Made by a program: the position numbers and the translations under genes. This document shows, piece by piece, positions 51,720 to 63,571 of a stretch of 64,000 nt of DNA; position 1 is the stretch's first letter; the number at the start of each line of letters is the position of its first letter. A model generated the notes under the pieces. The model was given only the letters and a program-made list of their open reading frames with translations, ran no database searches and was not told the origin of the DNA. The DNA is from Hirudinaria manillensis (lineage: Eukaryota; Annelida; Clitellata; Hirudinida; Hirudinidae), in the NCBI GenBank assembly GCA_034509925.1, contig CM067531.1:10944319-11008318 (forward strand), read 5' to 3'.

Positions 51720-54345
51720 TGCAACAAAAAAGAATAATGATAATATGAAATGGTGAAAACATGGTGATGGTGAAAAATGGTGAAAATATGGTGATGGTGA
51801 AAAATTGTGAAAATAAGGTGATGGTAGAAAATGGTGAAAAATGGTGATGGTGAAAATATGGTGATGGTGAACAATGGTGGAAAATGGTGAAAAATGGTGA
51901 AAAATGGTGAAAATATGGTGATGGTGAAAAATGGTGAAAACATGATGATCGTGAAAAATGGTGAAAAATGGTGAAAACATGGTGATGGTGAAAAATGGTG
52001 AAAATATGGTGATGGTGAAAAATGGTGAAAATATGGTGATGGTGAAAAATGGTGGAAAATGGTGATGGTGAAAAATGGTGAAAATATGGTGATGGTTAAA
52101 ACCCCTAACCCTAACCCTAACACTGACACTAACCATAACATTAACCCTAACGCTAACCCTGAAACTAACCCTAACCCTAACACTAACCCTAACCCTGACA
52201 CTAACCCTAACCCTAACCCTAACCTTAACCCTAACACTGACACTAACCCTAACCCTAAATCCAGGAACAGCCTTCGTAGTATTATATACAGAAAAGTAAC
52301 TGGTGAAAAATGGTGAAATTATGATGATGGTGAAAAATGGTGGAAAATGTTCGAAAATGGTGATGGTGAAAAAATGGTGGAAAATAGTGAAAATGGTGGA
52401 AAATGATGAAAAATGGTGAAAATATGGTGATGGTGGAAAATTGTGAAAATATGGTGATGGTGAAAATGGTGGGAAATGGTGAAAAATTGTGAAAATATGG
52501 TGATGCTGAAAAATGGTGAAAAATATGGTGAAAATGGTGGGAAATGGTGGAAAATGGTGAAAATATTGTGATGGTTAAAACCCCTAACCCTAACCCTAAT
52601 CCTAAACCTAACACTGAACCTAACCCTAACACTAACCCTAACCCTGACACTAACCCTAACCCTAACCCTAACCCTAACACTGACACTAACCCTAACACTA
52701 ACCCTAACCCTAACTTTAACCCTAACCTTAACCCTAACACTGACACTAACCCTAACTTTAACCCTAACCCTAACCCTAAATCCAGGAACAGCCTTCGTAG
52801 TATTATATACAGAAAAGTAACTGGTGAAAAATGGTGAAATTATGGTGATGGTGAAAAATGGTGGAAAATGTTCGAAAAAGTGATGGTGAAAAAATGGTGG
52901 AAAATAGTGAAAATGGTGAAAACATGGTGATGGTGGAAAATGGTGAAAAATGGTGAAAATATGGTAATGGTGAAAAATGGTGAAATTATGGTGATGGTGA
53001 AAAATGGTGGAAAATGTTCGAAAATGGTGATGGTGAAAAAATGGTGAAAAATGGTGAAAATATTGTGATGGTTAAAACCCCTAACACTAACCCTAATCCT
53101 AAACCTAACACTGAACCTAACCCTAACACTAACCCTAACCCTGACACTAACCCTAACCCTAACCCTAACCCTAACACTGACACTAACCCTAACTTTAACC
53201 CTAACCCTAACCCTAAATCCAGGAACAGCCTTCGTAGTATTATATACAGAAAAGTAACTGGTGAAAAATGGTGAAATTATGGTGATGGTGAAAAATGGTG
53301 GAAAATGTTCGAAAAAGTGATGGTGAAAAAATGGTGGAAAATAGTGAAAATGGTGAAAAATGGTGAAAATATGGTGATGGTGGAAAATGGTGAAAATATG
53401 GTGATGGTTAAAACCCCTAAAACTAACCCTAATCCTAAACCAAACACTGAACCTAACCCTAACACTAACCCTAACCTTAACCTTAACCCTAACCCTAACA
53501 CTGACACTAACCCTAACACTAACCATAACCCTGACACTAACCCTAACTTTAACCCTAAGCCTAATCCTAAACCTAACACTGAACCTAACCCTAACCCTAA
53601 CACTGACACTAACCCTAACCCTGACACTAACCCTAACTTTAACCCTAACCCTGGTGAAAAATTGTGGAAAATGGTGAAAATATGTTGATGGTGAAAATTT
53701 GGTGATGGTTAAAACCCCTAACCCTAACCCTAACTTTAACCCTAACCCTAACCCTGACACTAACCCCAACCCTAAGCCTAATCCTAAACCTAACACTGAA
53801 CCTAACCCTAACCCTAACACTGACACTAACCCTAACCCTAAGCCTAATCCTAAACCTAACACTGAACCTAACCCTAACCCTAACACTGACACTAACCCTA
53901 ACCCTGACACTAACCCTAACTTTAACCCTAACCCTGGTGAAAAATAGTGGAAAATGGTGAAAAAATGGAGATGGTGAAAAATGGTGAAAACATGGTGAAA
54001 ATATGGTGATGGTGGAAAATGGTGAAAAATTGTGAAAATTTGGTGATGGTTAAAACCCCTAACCCTAACCCTAACACTGACACTAACCCTAACCCTAACT
54101 TTAACCCTAACCCTAACCCTGACACTAACCCTAACCCTAACCCTAATCCTAAACCTAACACTGAACCTAACCCTAACACTAACCATAACTTTAACCCTAA
54201 CCCTAATCCTGGTGAAAAATGGTGAAAATATGGTGATGGTGAAAAATGGTGATGGTGAAAACATGGTGGAAAATGGTGAAAATATGGTGATGGTGGACAA
54301 TGGTGGAAATATGGTGATGGAGAAAAATGGTGGAAAAATGGTGAA
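51720..54345. repeat. Composite satellite: telomere-like tracts plus GGTGAAAAT minisatellite
   Basis: Six blocks of degenerate CCCTAA-type repeat (about 52105-52258, 52580-52779, 53078-53216, 53415-53651, 53714-53936, 54051-54209) alternate with blocks built from GGTGAAAA, ATGGTGATGGTG and close variants. The telomere-like blocks mix AACCCT with AACACT, GACACT and AACTTT units and always begin GGTTAAAACCCCTAA. Three blocks end in the same unique-looking segment (CCAGGAACAGCCTTCGTAGT...) at 52261, 52782 and 53219, i.e. a higher-order unit of about 0.44-0.52 kb. The array is read without stops over 1.5 kb on the - strand only because of its repeat structure. Confidence 0.93.
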
Positions 54346-55118
54346 ACCCGACCCTAGACCCATAAAATAACTCAGACTATGGCCTTGAAGTCCCTCCATG
54401 ACATATGCAACTCAAGAAAAATTATTATCATTATTATTACTAATCGAAAAATTCTTGACTCTCTTCTTGTCCGCAATAATTCATTTTTGGTTCTACCTCT
54501 CTTTTCCCCTTATGCATATAAAATAAATTTTATGGACGACCCCCAATCAAATAATTTTCCGAGCCAGAAAGGCATAATGACTAAAAGCGTAAAAAACTCA
54601 ACGAAATCTTGTTTGCCAGGATGGCAACTCCCCTTCAGGGACGAAATTTTGATGATCGGTTTGAAAAGTCACCAAACTGAGAGTCAAATTAATTTCTTAG
54701 CAGTGGCCATCACAACTTTGAGGGGTGGTATTTTTTTGGCATAACTTTCGAAAAATATTAATAAACGAATTTGGTTATATTATTTAAATATTAGAAATCT
54801 CATGCTAACAAGTAGGGGTTAAGAGACCCCTGTGCCCAAGGAACTGAAATTCTGGTCATCAAACCCGACCTCTTTATTATCAAAATCGACTTAAGAGGTT
54901 TAGGGCAAAATACACATCAACATCCAAAAAATGTCTTCAAATTTTTTTTTCTTCAGTTTCATCAATCCTATATATATATATATCCCATATTTCATAAATC
55001 TCTTATTGTAATAAAAGACATCACACTTAGCAAGTACTGGAAACAGGTCACTCTAAAAGAGCATTCCTAACGGTTATTCCTAACATCATCCAGAGAGTAC
55101 GTAAAACATTAATTCTCC

Positions 55119-55155
<37 letters not shown>

Positions 55156-55186
55156 CATCATCATCATCATCACCACCACTACCACC

Positions 55187-55220
<34 letters not shown>
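54346..55220. other. Intergenic, 3' side of the cGAS-like gene
   Basis: No coding exon recognised; the frame 54379-54744 looks accidental. It ends in a compound microsatellite (55120-55224) of AAT, CAT and CCA triplets that reaches the stop codon of the - strand cGAS-like gene, so it would form the start of that gene's 3' UTR. Confidence 0.55.
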
Positions 55221-55224
55221 TCAA
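55120..55224. repeat. Compound triplet microsatellite (AAT, ATC, ACC)
   Basis: About 100 bp of consecutive triplet runs directly behind (and touching) the stop codon of the cGAS-like gene. Confidence 0.95.
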
Positions 55225-56032
55225 CTTAGTTCATGCCCAGTTCCTTTGGGCTTATCTGCCTTAAGGACTTTCTTCATCTGTTTGTAGCTGTTTAGAAGGT
55301 GTCTGAATCTATCTCTGATATTGTTTATGGTAATTGGCTTCAAATCTTCGATCAGGTTAATTCTGCTGTCAAAGTGGCATGGGACATAGCCAGAATTGAA
55401 CGCTTCCTTCAATTGCCTAAAGACATCCATCAATCTGCTTCCAATGTTATTGTTATTCCAAGGGTCCTTTTTGTCCGATCGAATGGTCGTCGGTTTTAAT
55501 TTCTCGTGCACTTTGAGAACAACATTCTTGAGGACGTAAGATGAAACTTTATGGAGACTTGGCTCTGCATTTCTTATGGCTTTAACGATCCTTAGTACCT
55601 GTTTCCTGCAGCCATGGTTCAAGTCGATGTTTTCCAATAACTTCTTTTCATCGAGACTGAATGTTTTCCTCCAGGTGAGATCCATTTCATGAGATGGTAC
55701 CGTTTTCAATTGTTTGGCCACGTACAGCTCCTCGTGCACTGTTACGGTGGGCACGATATCGACAGAATAAAAAAATTGCCCTTCCTTGTTGTAAACATCC
55801 ATCTGAATTGCAGGACCATGTTTTCGGAGAAGCGTTTTTTCGACCAAGTTATTGCAGCATATTTGCAAGTATTTGAAGAAAAAATCCGTGACCTTTGACG
55901 AGGATATGTAACCATTACTGCCAAGAAATTCTGCCAATTGCTGTTTTGAATCTTTTTCTGGCTTCAGTAAGGCAAAATTTGGCCTCCCTTCGATTTGCTC
56001 TTTCTTTGATAAAAGATTATAGTTAATCAAAA

Positions 56033-56078
<46 letters not shown>

Positions 56079-58208
56079 TTAAATTTTGATTATAGTTAAT
56101 CAAAACGATATATATATATATATTTAAATTTTGATTTAAATAGCTTTATGATTTTGTTCAAAAGACCAAAAAGCAGTGTAAATAAGACCCTTTGATCATG
56201 CACTTTACAATTTCTAGAAATAATTCAGAAATAAAATAAATTGTTATATAAATAGTTAAATATTAAATTAGAACCTGGAACAGCAATCAATCCAATAAAA
56301 CCATCTTGTCTATTCTATTCAGAGAACTTAAGAATATTTTCCATAACTGAGGCCCAGTCCAATAAATTTATTTTGTAGGTGTAATAAATGTATGTTACTC
56401 AAAGCAAAAGTGTGATGATGTTAGCATGGAGTTTGGTTTATTATGCCATTGAAATAGCAATAGCAAGCCTCTCCCTGCAACTGATCCACAAACTAAAATT
56501 ATGTTGTGTTCTGTGAGTTAGGAGGATTTTGTCACCATGCCTGGTCCATGTTCCATCGAGTGACAACCCCCTTGATTTACAGAGAGGACGATGTTGATGA
56601 TAATGGTGAAGCCACAAAGCTTATTGCCATCAAGTCAGTGATAGACTTTGCAAAGAAATGAATGCATCTGGCCATTCACTTGGGGAATGAAGATTTGTAT
56701 AGAGTATCAACTGAAGCTCTGATTTAAGGAGAAATACTGAAAGCCATAAACCCCTCCAGGCGGACATCAATAAATCAATAATTTTATAACGTGTAATTAA
56801 TGTCCTCAAAATGAAAAAAAAACAAACAATAAAGTTATTAAATGAACAAATCTAAAAAAAAATGTATGCTGTTCTTACTACATATATAAATTTGTAGTCG
56901 TGTGACTTAATTTTAATGGTAGATCCAAGGGAGCAGACAATTCTGGTTTGGTCCCAAGGGTATCCAGTAAATATATGTTAAAGTGTATTATTTATAATAC
57001 AATTAATACAAGGATGATAATTACCACCAGTGAGGGAACTTTCATGATGACCATGACATCAAATTCTAAATCCGTCACTTTGACACCCTCGTAAGCACTC
57101 CCAACAAATTCTAATCTTGAAAAAATCTTTACATCCTTCATTCTTTCTTCCACTTGTTTCATGATTTTAGTATGCATTTCATTAGCTTCTTTCATATTTG
57201 GTTGCCTTGCAAACTGTTCACTAAATTTCAAAACATATTCTTTGAAGGCCTTACAATGATGCCAATCGTATCTGGTACCATTTTCAAAATATTTTGTATG
57301 TTCCCCTACAACAATCAAATAATAGTTAATCAGAAGCTTAAATGATCACAAAACAATATGCACTTTTAGGTTTTTTCTCATCCGTTTTCAAGGAAGAACC
57401 TGAAAATATTTCATTGGATTGTAGACTTAAAATTGCTATAGTTATATCAATAAGTAGGTTTGAAAATCAACTAAGGTTAAGACATGTTTAAATCATGGAA
57501 AATTTGATTAAGAAGTTATAAAACTATAGGAAAGAAAGAAAGTAATAATCATGTTATCACGAATAAAATGACCAGAGAAATAGACTCCAACCTTCTTTTA
57601 ACTTCGTTTTTAATGGGGAATGCTTGGCTGATAAAATCTTGTCATAAAGTCCTCCTTGAAATGTAATTAATACCTTATCCATTTGAAAGTAAATAAACAT
57701 CCATAAATAATAATAATAATTTGTACAATATTTTTGCATAACAAAACTCAATATGAAGAGAACAATAAACACTTGGGATTTAATAATTTAATAAATGGCT
57801 TTACTGTTGAGTAGATATTAGTAATCTTGTATTTCCACAGATTTGATCAAGTTTAAATGGTTATATAACTTCTAATCTTATTCTTTGCCATGGATGTATT
57901 AGTTAAGTGCTTGGTTTTATATAGGTGCAGTCAAAATCCTTAAAAGTTGAGAGTTTGATAGATAATCTAAATTTTTCAACTCAATACACTCATGGAAAAT
58001 ATCTACTCCAACCTTTTATAAAATTTATTGAAAACTCGTCTTCCATCTCATCGGAATCTTCTACCAAGTAGTCAGGAGTGGAACTCCTATCTCTCAGCCA
58101 AATATCGTCAAAATCTTCCGTCCCATAACTATCGCAATCCCCTATCGAATACTCAGGAGTGAAATTCCCATCCCTTAGCTCAATATCATCAAAATCTTCT
58201 TCCATCAT
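55221..58208 (-). CDS. cGAS-like / Mab-21 family nucleotidyltransferase
   Basis: Four exons on the - strand: 58208-58013, 57654-57592, 57305-57025, 56003-55221; phases agree; 440 aa. Exon 3 has the nucleotidyltransferase signature: FVGSAYEGVKV (the Gly-Ser loop) followed by LEFDVMVIMKVP, comparable to the GS loop and EFDVMF of cGAS. Exon 4 has GPAIQMDVY, then FFYSVDIVP, giving a third acidic residue. E167, D169 and D262 would form the metal-binding triad, so the enzyme looks active. The Mab-21 C-terminal half follows: WRKTFSLDEKKLL, HGCRKQVLRIVKAIRN, SSYVLKNVV. The cGAS zinc-thumb H-C-C-C insert is absent, so, as in other cGAS-like receptors, the ligand need not be DNA. The N-terminus (1-60) is acidic with an internal repeat. 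Such enzymes make cyclic dinucleotides that activate STING; ligand and product here are unknown. Exon 3 could end three bases earlier (57028). Confidence 0.85.
56036..56123. repeat. (TA)n tract and short direct repeat in cGAS-like intron
   Basis: A TA run of about 40 bp, followed by a second shorter copy; both are preceded by the same ATTATAGTTAATCAAAACGA, a local duplication just upstream of the exon 4 acceptor. Confidence 0.9.
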
Positions 58209-59820
58209 AATATTCTTGTAGTTATTTAAATTAAGCAGCAACGTTTAATTTGCTAGTTAAGTTTGTTTCTTTACGACAACGAAAGCATGGGAAATTCCAA
58301 ACTGATCTATTTACTGAAGGACCCAGAAGGGCGTGGTCTCACAGAGCGCGTTTTTCACTCTTCCTACCTTTGTGGACTTGAAAAGCAGATAATCTAAGCT
58401 ATTAATAAGCCACAGTCGCCAGAATCCGGAGAGCATTCGTCTTATCTAATAAAGGCATAAAAAATACATTGCTGTTAATCATCTTGTGGCTCATCCCTTC
58501 ACGAACATCAATTAGGATCAGAATCAGTCCATTATCAGTCCCTCAGCCTTGACCACTCTTTCCGCTGCGGTAGCGTTTGCGACTCCCAACGTGTGCCTAC
58601 GATATTTCACCTTATATTCAGGATTTATGTTCATGGTTTATTAGTAGGGTTAGGGTATTCTCGGAGCGGACTCTTGGGTCAGAGTTTGAAAGGATTCTGT
58701 TTTAAATTTAAGACCCAATCGAAATAGGGCTTGATTTCGAGAAGGTGCTGATTTCGTAATTATCTAAATACAATTTTATATAGAAAAGTTTTGTTTTATT
58801 TGATTTTAATTTAGTCGACTTGATTTTAATATTGGGAGTTTTAGCTTTTAAAAAGGAAAGCAAGGCCTCCCCTTCCTCCAAAGTTGATACACATTCATAT
58901 AAGAAATATAATCGTTATTAAGATGGCAGAGCCACGGGTGAATAATACTTAATCAACACTAAATATTCATGAACTTCTTATTCAGAACGACGAATCAAGG
59001 CTCGAGGATTATAAATTCAAAATTACAAATATAAAAAGCATTTCGGTGACCATTTACGAAATATTATATTTCATTCACCGCCTTTTTAATTCCATGTAAA
59101 TCAATAATTGCTAGTCATTTCCGTTTTTCCATCATTTTCAGCTCCTCCCGGATTCCATATCGCCCCAAAGACCTTTCTCTTCAGAGAAAGTCACCCTGTT
59201 CCCTTGCACTCCACCTGTACATATGCCACTCAAATCAACCGAATTATTGTTACTGTCTGGCCATCTTTTGCGTGATATAACACTACCATCAAGTAAAACA
59301 CAGAAACTTTTAGTATTTATTTTCACGTACCAGCACGTCAGATGAAGACCTCCAAATAAATTATCAGAATTGCCTCCTTATGTTTAGAGTTGACAAACTT
59401 ATTTTCCATTGGGCCATTTTAGCATTTTGAGGAGGCATAAAATGCTTAAAATTAAATGTATCACATTCTGACTAAGAACACACTCTAGGACCAAAAATTC
59501 AATTTTAAATTCCCAACCAAAAATATCTTGAATAATTGATCAATTATTTGCACGATGTCTGGAAATGTTCTTACAAACATCCTCATTCAATCACAACTGA
59601 TTTGTCACAATTAATACACAAATTCCCTCTGTACAAAATCTAGATGAAAAGCAGTTAAATGTAAAATCCTTATTTACTAAAATGAAACTGATTAACTAAA
59701 AAGGCATAAAATTTACCACATCTCTCAATCTCAAAAGCACTAAAGTCGTGTAGGCGTCATCAGACGAGTCACTCCGGATGTCGGCTCGTGCATTTTGCGG
59801 AGGGAAACGGACGACGGACA
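58209..59820. other. Intergenic, 1.6 kb, no gene recognised
   Basis: Contains the presumed promoter of the cGAS-like gene at the left and the 3' UTR of MOB1 at the right. A short GGGTTAGGG occurs near 58647. The - strand frame 59138-59326 has no recognisable family. Confidence 0.5.
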
Positions 59821-61380
59821 TCAATTCGAACTGCCTCTATCCTTGGAGGTGAGTTTCTCGATGAGTTCCTGCAGAGGCATCAACTCCTTCTTGTCCACAA
59901 GACTGAACTCCTGGACAAAGTAGATGAAGTGCTTGAAGGAAGTGTTGAGGTGTGCCTCTTCCTGGAGCTGGATGACCTGCTCGAAATGCTGGTGGTATAT
60001 GTGCGCGTAGACGCGGAACAAACGCTTTAGAATGGTCTTTGCAATGGAAAGAAAGTTCTTTGGGAATGGGACACCTTTGAACATAGCATTTTCATTCAAC
60101 ATATAAATGTTTAACTCTTGGATATTTATATTTCTTTTCTTTCCGTTTTCTCTAAATAAGACATTATAGGAAGTACAGCCCAATATAAACACAATCAAAT
60201 GATGTGAGAATGTTAAGATCAAGTGACTAGGAAGTGCTAAATGATATAAATACAAACAAATGACATAAGAATACCAATTTTAGAAGGAAAAATGGATTCA
60301 TCATCAAGCTGGTCTTGAACCCAAGTCATCATGTAGTCGATGTATTTCGGAGCCGAGCATTTGATTGGTTTCTTAATGGTCGTACCATCGGCCCAGTGGT
60401 ACTCGTACTTTTTACCGGCAGACATCACCGGACACGTGTCTTCCGAGCAGTATTCGGTTATCGTTCCATAGAGCATGTTGATCTGATTGAAGAAGTCGAC
60501 AGCTGGAATAAATAAAAATTATCTCAATAATTATCATAAGATATAATTTACTTTCATTAGTTCAAAAATTGAAGGACATTTTTGTAACTATTTGCATAAA
60601 TATTTTCCAATCACCTCAAACACAAACAAATCTAAATCCAACATTAAACCTCTTCCACCATCAAACAAAGCTATTAACAAGCTCAGTTTGCTGAATTGTT
60701 GTATGACGGAACATTACCAGAAACATTACTTTCAAAGCTCAAACTAATAAAAATCGAATCAGTTTAATCACAAATCAATTGCAGTTATATTGGAATTAAT
60801 AAAGAAGAAATAAACATAACTACAGTCAAAAAGTGGAATGAGAATAAAAGCATCCTATGTATAATAATTAAAACAATTCAATACAATAAAAACTAATTTT
60901 GCCCACTTAATTTTCTATTTTAATCATGATTGTTACCAAACAAACTTAGCTTTCAATACATACTATTTACAGCAACCCATTCATTCAAGTCCTCTCCTTC
61001 TGGCAAAGCCACAGCAAGTCTGAGATTACCACTTCCCAATGTAGCAGCAGCATGTTTCATCAAATCATGCTGATGAGACCCTTCAGGAATGTGCTTCTTA
61101 GGTTTGAATGTTTTGTAGTTCCTTGTTCCACTGCCAAATAAATTATCATCACCATTTAAATAAAATTACAATTTAAACTAAGTTCTTACTTAGTACTCTT
61201 ACAAATTAATCTTTCTAGTCATTAGGTAAATGTTGAGTACATTTTTAACTTGAAGATACCCAATATCCTATTCCTAGTTTTCAATGAGAAAAGCCGAAAA
61301 TAATGAGAACATATAAAAGTAACACCAAATAAAATAAAAGTCGATCCTAAAAAAATATAAACTTACAAGAAAAAACTCAT
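59821..61380 (-). CDS. MOB1: MOB1 kinase activator
   Basis: Four exons on the - strand: 61380-61367 (14 coding bases), 61130-60964, 60502-60275, 60074-59821; phases agree; 220 aa (human MOB1A 216). The protein is nearly collinear with human MOB1: MSFFFGTRNYKTFKPKKHIP, LPEGEDLNEWVAVNTVDFF, NQINMLYGTITEYC, YEYHWADGTTIKKPIKCSAP, YAHIYHQHF, LNTSFKHFIYFVQEFSL. Zinc ligands fall at the same numbers as in human: C79, C84, H161 and H166. MOB1 is the scaffold and co-activator that binds MST/Hippo and LATS/NDR kinases in the Hippo and mitotic-exit pathways. The C-terminus is four residues longer (GSSN after SKDR). The tiny first exon is supported by ATG, GTAAGT donor, phase and the conserved MSF start. 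Confidence 0.96.
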
Positions 61381-62474
61381 CCTTTCCAAATAAAAGTTGC
61401 AGAAATGCCAGATACGACAAAAGCCTTTTAAAAGCAAATGTAGCCAAGATTCTCACAACAATGATTATATTAGCCTCGTAAGATTAATCAGCTTAATTTC
61501 TACAACAAACATTTTTTAATTGTTAATAAAATCTCTTAAATTATACGTTATAAGTTTTATTTGAGAATTTGCGAATCTTTTGCACATTAGTTTTCAGAAA
61601 AACTTAATTAGATTTCCTTAGAGACATCCCATAATTTAACAAACTAAACTATTTAATAATTAGTACCGATTTGTAATTTAAAGGTGAAAGTTCGGAAAAA
61701 TAGAAAAGCCGTTTATATATTTCCTGAGCATATAAAAAAAATCCTCGTAACAATTAAAACGATCCTGGGCGCGACTTAAACTAGTGTGAAAACTAGACAT
61801 ATATTTGAGATGGCTTTACGTAATACAATATAATTAATGTAAAATTTTGATAATAGATGTTGCTTAGGGTTTAGGTCTTACGGGGCAGGAGGTACATACT
61901 GAAACTAATGACAGAATTATTTTTACCGGGAACATCAATGTTAATTAATGTTGCATTAAGGAGCAAGTGTGGCTCCGGGCACAAAAGCCAATTTTCTATG
62001 CTCTATCGCAAGCTGAAGGTCTGAGCTTGGTTCCGCCAACTAATTCTGGTTCAAATTTGATTTTTTCACCATTTCGAGCTCAACGGACGTCCTGACGTTA
62101 TGCTCTTTTGAGAATCTAAGCGATGTTGTAAACAATCAACAAAGGAACACTTATCAAAAATTGGACACACTCTTTCAAAAATTCATATCTTGGTTCTACA
62201 TGGCCTTAACTAATATCAAGGCACACCTTAACTAGGTAGATTATCACGCGACATCACCGACGAAGTTGCATTTTCAAATTGTTATATTTAACCTATCAAT
62301 CATTTTGTTGTGTCCTAACTTGAGCCAATTAATTACCCTTTAAAACTTTATAATTGAATTGTGATGCAATAAATGTAAGATATCTAAACAAAATATCCAA
62401 TTCTGCTGCAAATAGAACTAGATGCAAGGCTTCATCATAAATTATAGAAAGAGCATCTTTTTGAGTTTGAAATC
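61381..62474. other. Intergenic, MOB1 promoter and twinfilin 3' UTR
   Basis: About 1.1 kb with no coding exon seen on either strand. The part next to 61381 should include the MOB1 promoter and 5' UTR; the part next to 62474 is presumably twinfilin 3' UTR. Confidence 0.5.
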
Positions 62475-63571
62475 TCATTCATTGTCAGCAATTCTGGTGA
62501 TCCTCTTTGGACCTCGACCGGCAGGACCCTTCGGTTTGTCAAACTGTTTCTTGACGATGTTTTTCTGAGGATGAATCTCCTCATAAAGAAAATCACTCGT
62601 TATCTCATTAGCATTATCAACTTCCAACTTTCTAGTGATTTCAATGGATAGATCTTTTTCTATGTGATCGAGCAATGGTCCCTTGCACGTGGAGTAAAGC
62701 ATTCTCTCCTTAATGGAACAATTGTATCCAGGCATCGTGTAAATGAAGACTGTTAAATGAAATATCTATTCCTTGAAATGGGAAGTTGCAATTATTAAAA
62801 GTGGTTCTACGAAAACATACCACAGGCAGTCTGTTGGTCTCCTTCGTGGGTGTGTTTGAATAAGAAGACGTGGTACCTGGCATGATCCGAGGGAACCTTT
62901 CTCCTCAGTTCATCCACAGACAAATTTCCCGATGTCTCCAAATTGACAACTTCTTTATCCAGATCTAAGCTCTTAAAATAAAATATATTCATTTTAATTA
63001 AAAGACATTACAAATGATCCAAACAAATATATTTTGAAATTCAGAAGCCTAACCAATTGGACATAATTGATGCTGGATGATTTAAGAAGTTTCAATTGAT
63101 CAATTGCTGGTTGTGAAAGAGGAAATATAACTCCCTGGACAGTCTGGTGTTTAGTGTCAACACTTATATTAACACTGACCTGTTAAAAAACCACATCATG
63201 CTGATTAGTTATGATATGTTTGAATGAAACTTGATCAATAACCAAAGATCACGTTACCTCATTCTTTTTAATCAGTTCCAATTCCTCCTCAGCAAATGTA
63301 AGAGGTTTAGGGGCATGAGCAGATACTACATGCTTCTTATAACCAGTCAAATTCACATCATGCTACAATTTAACAACAAAAACTATATAAAATATAAGCC
63401 ACTATTGGCAACAACATGAAACAATTATTTATGTGTTTTATAATTCCACAACATAATTATTGCATATATATTTACAGGAACAGTTCCAAAAAGTTCATCT
63501 TTGATATGGGAGGATCCAAATTCAGTTCTCAGTGTTGCCTTTGTTGCTGCATACAACATTTTCTGCCTCAC
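62475..63571 (-). CDS. TWF1: Twinfilin (C-terminal part)
   Basis: Five exons on the - strand: 63571-63476, 63362-63258, 63179-63054, 62971-62821, 62749-62475; phases agree; about 250 codons. The first exon seen begins at [19 protein letters not shown], the end of the first ADF-H domain. The linker ([23 protein letters not shown]) follows, then the second ADF-H domain ([81 protein letters not shown]) and the basic tail [13 protein letters not shown]. Twinfilin binds ADP-actin monomers and filament ends through its ADF-H domains, and capping protein through the tail. The N-terminal exons (start and most of ADF-H 1) were not found before the right edge, so the gene is partial here. Confidence 0.95.

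Noticed and set aside
52840..54399. 519-codon open frame on the - strand (and other long frames on both strands nearby)
   Set aside because: It reads straight through the composite satellite; the product is only VRVRVS-, GLGLVS- and FTIFHHH-type repeats forced by 6-bp and 3n-bp units. No conserved domain.
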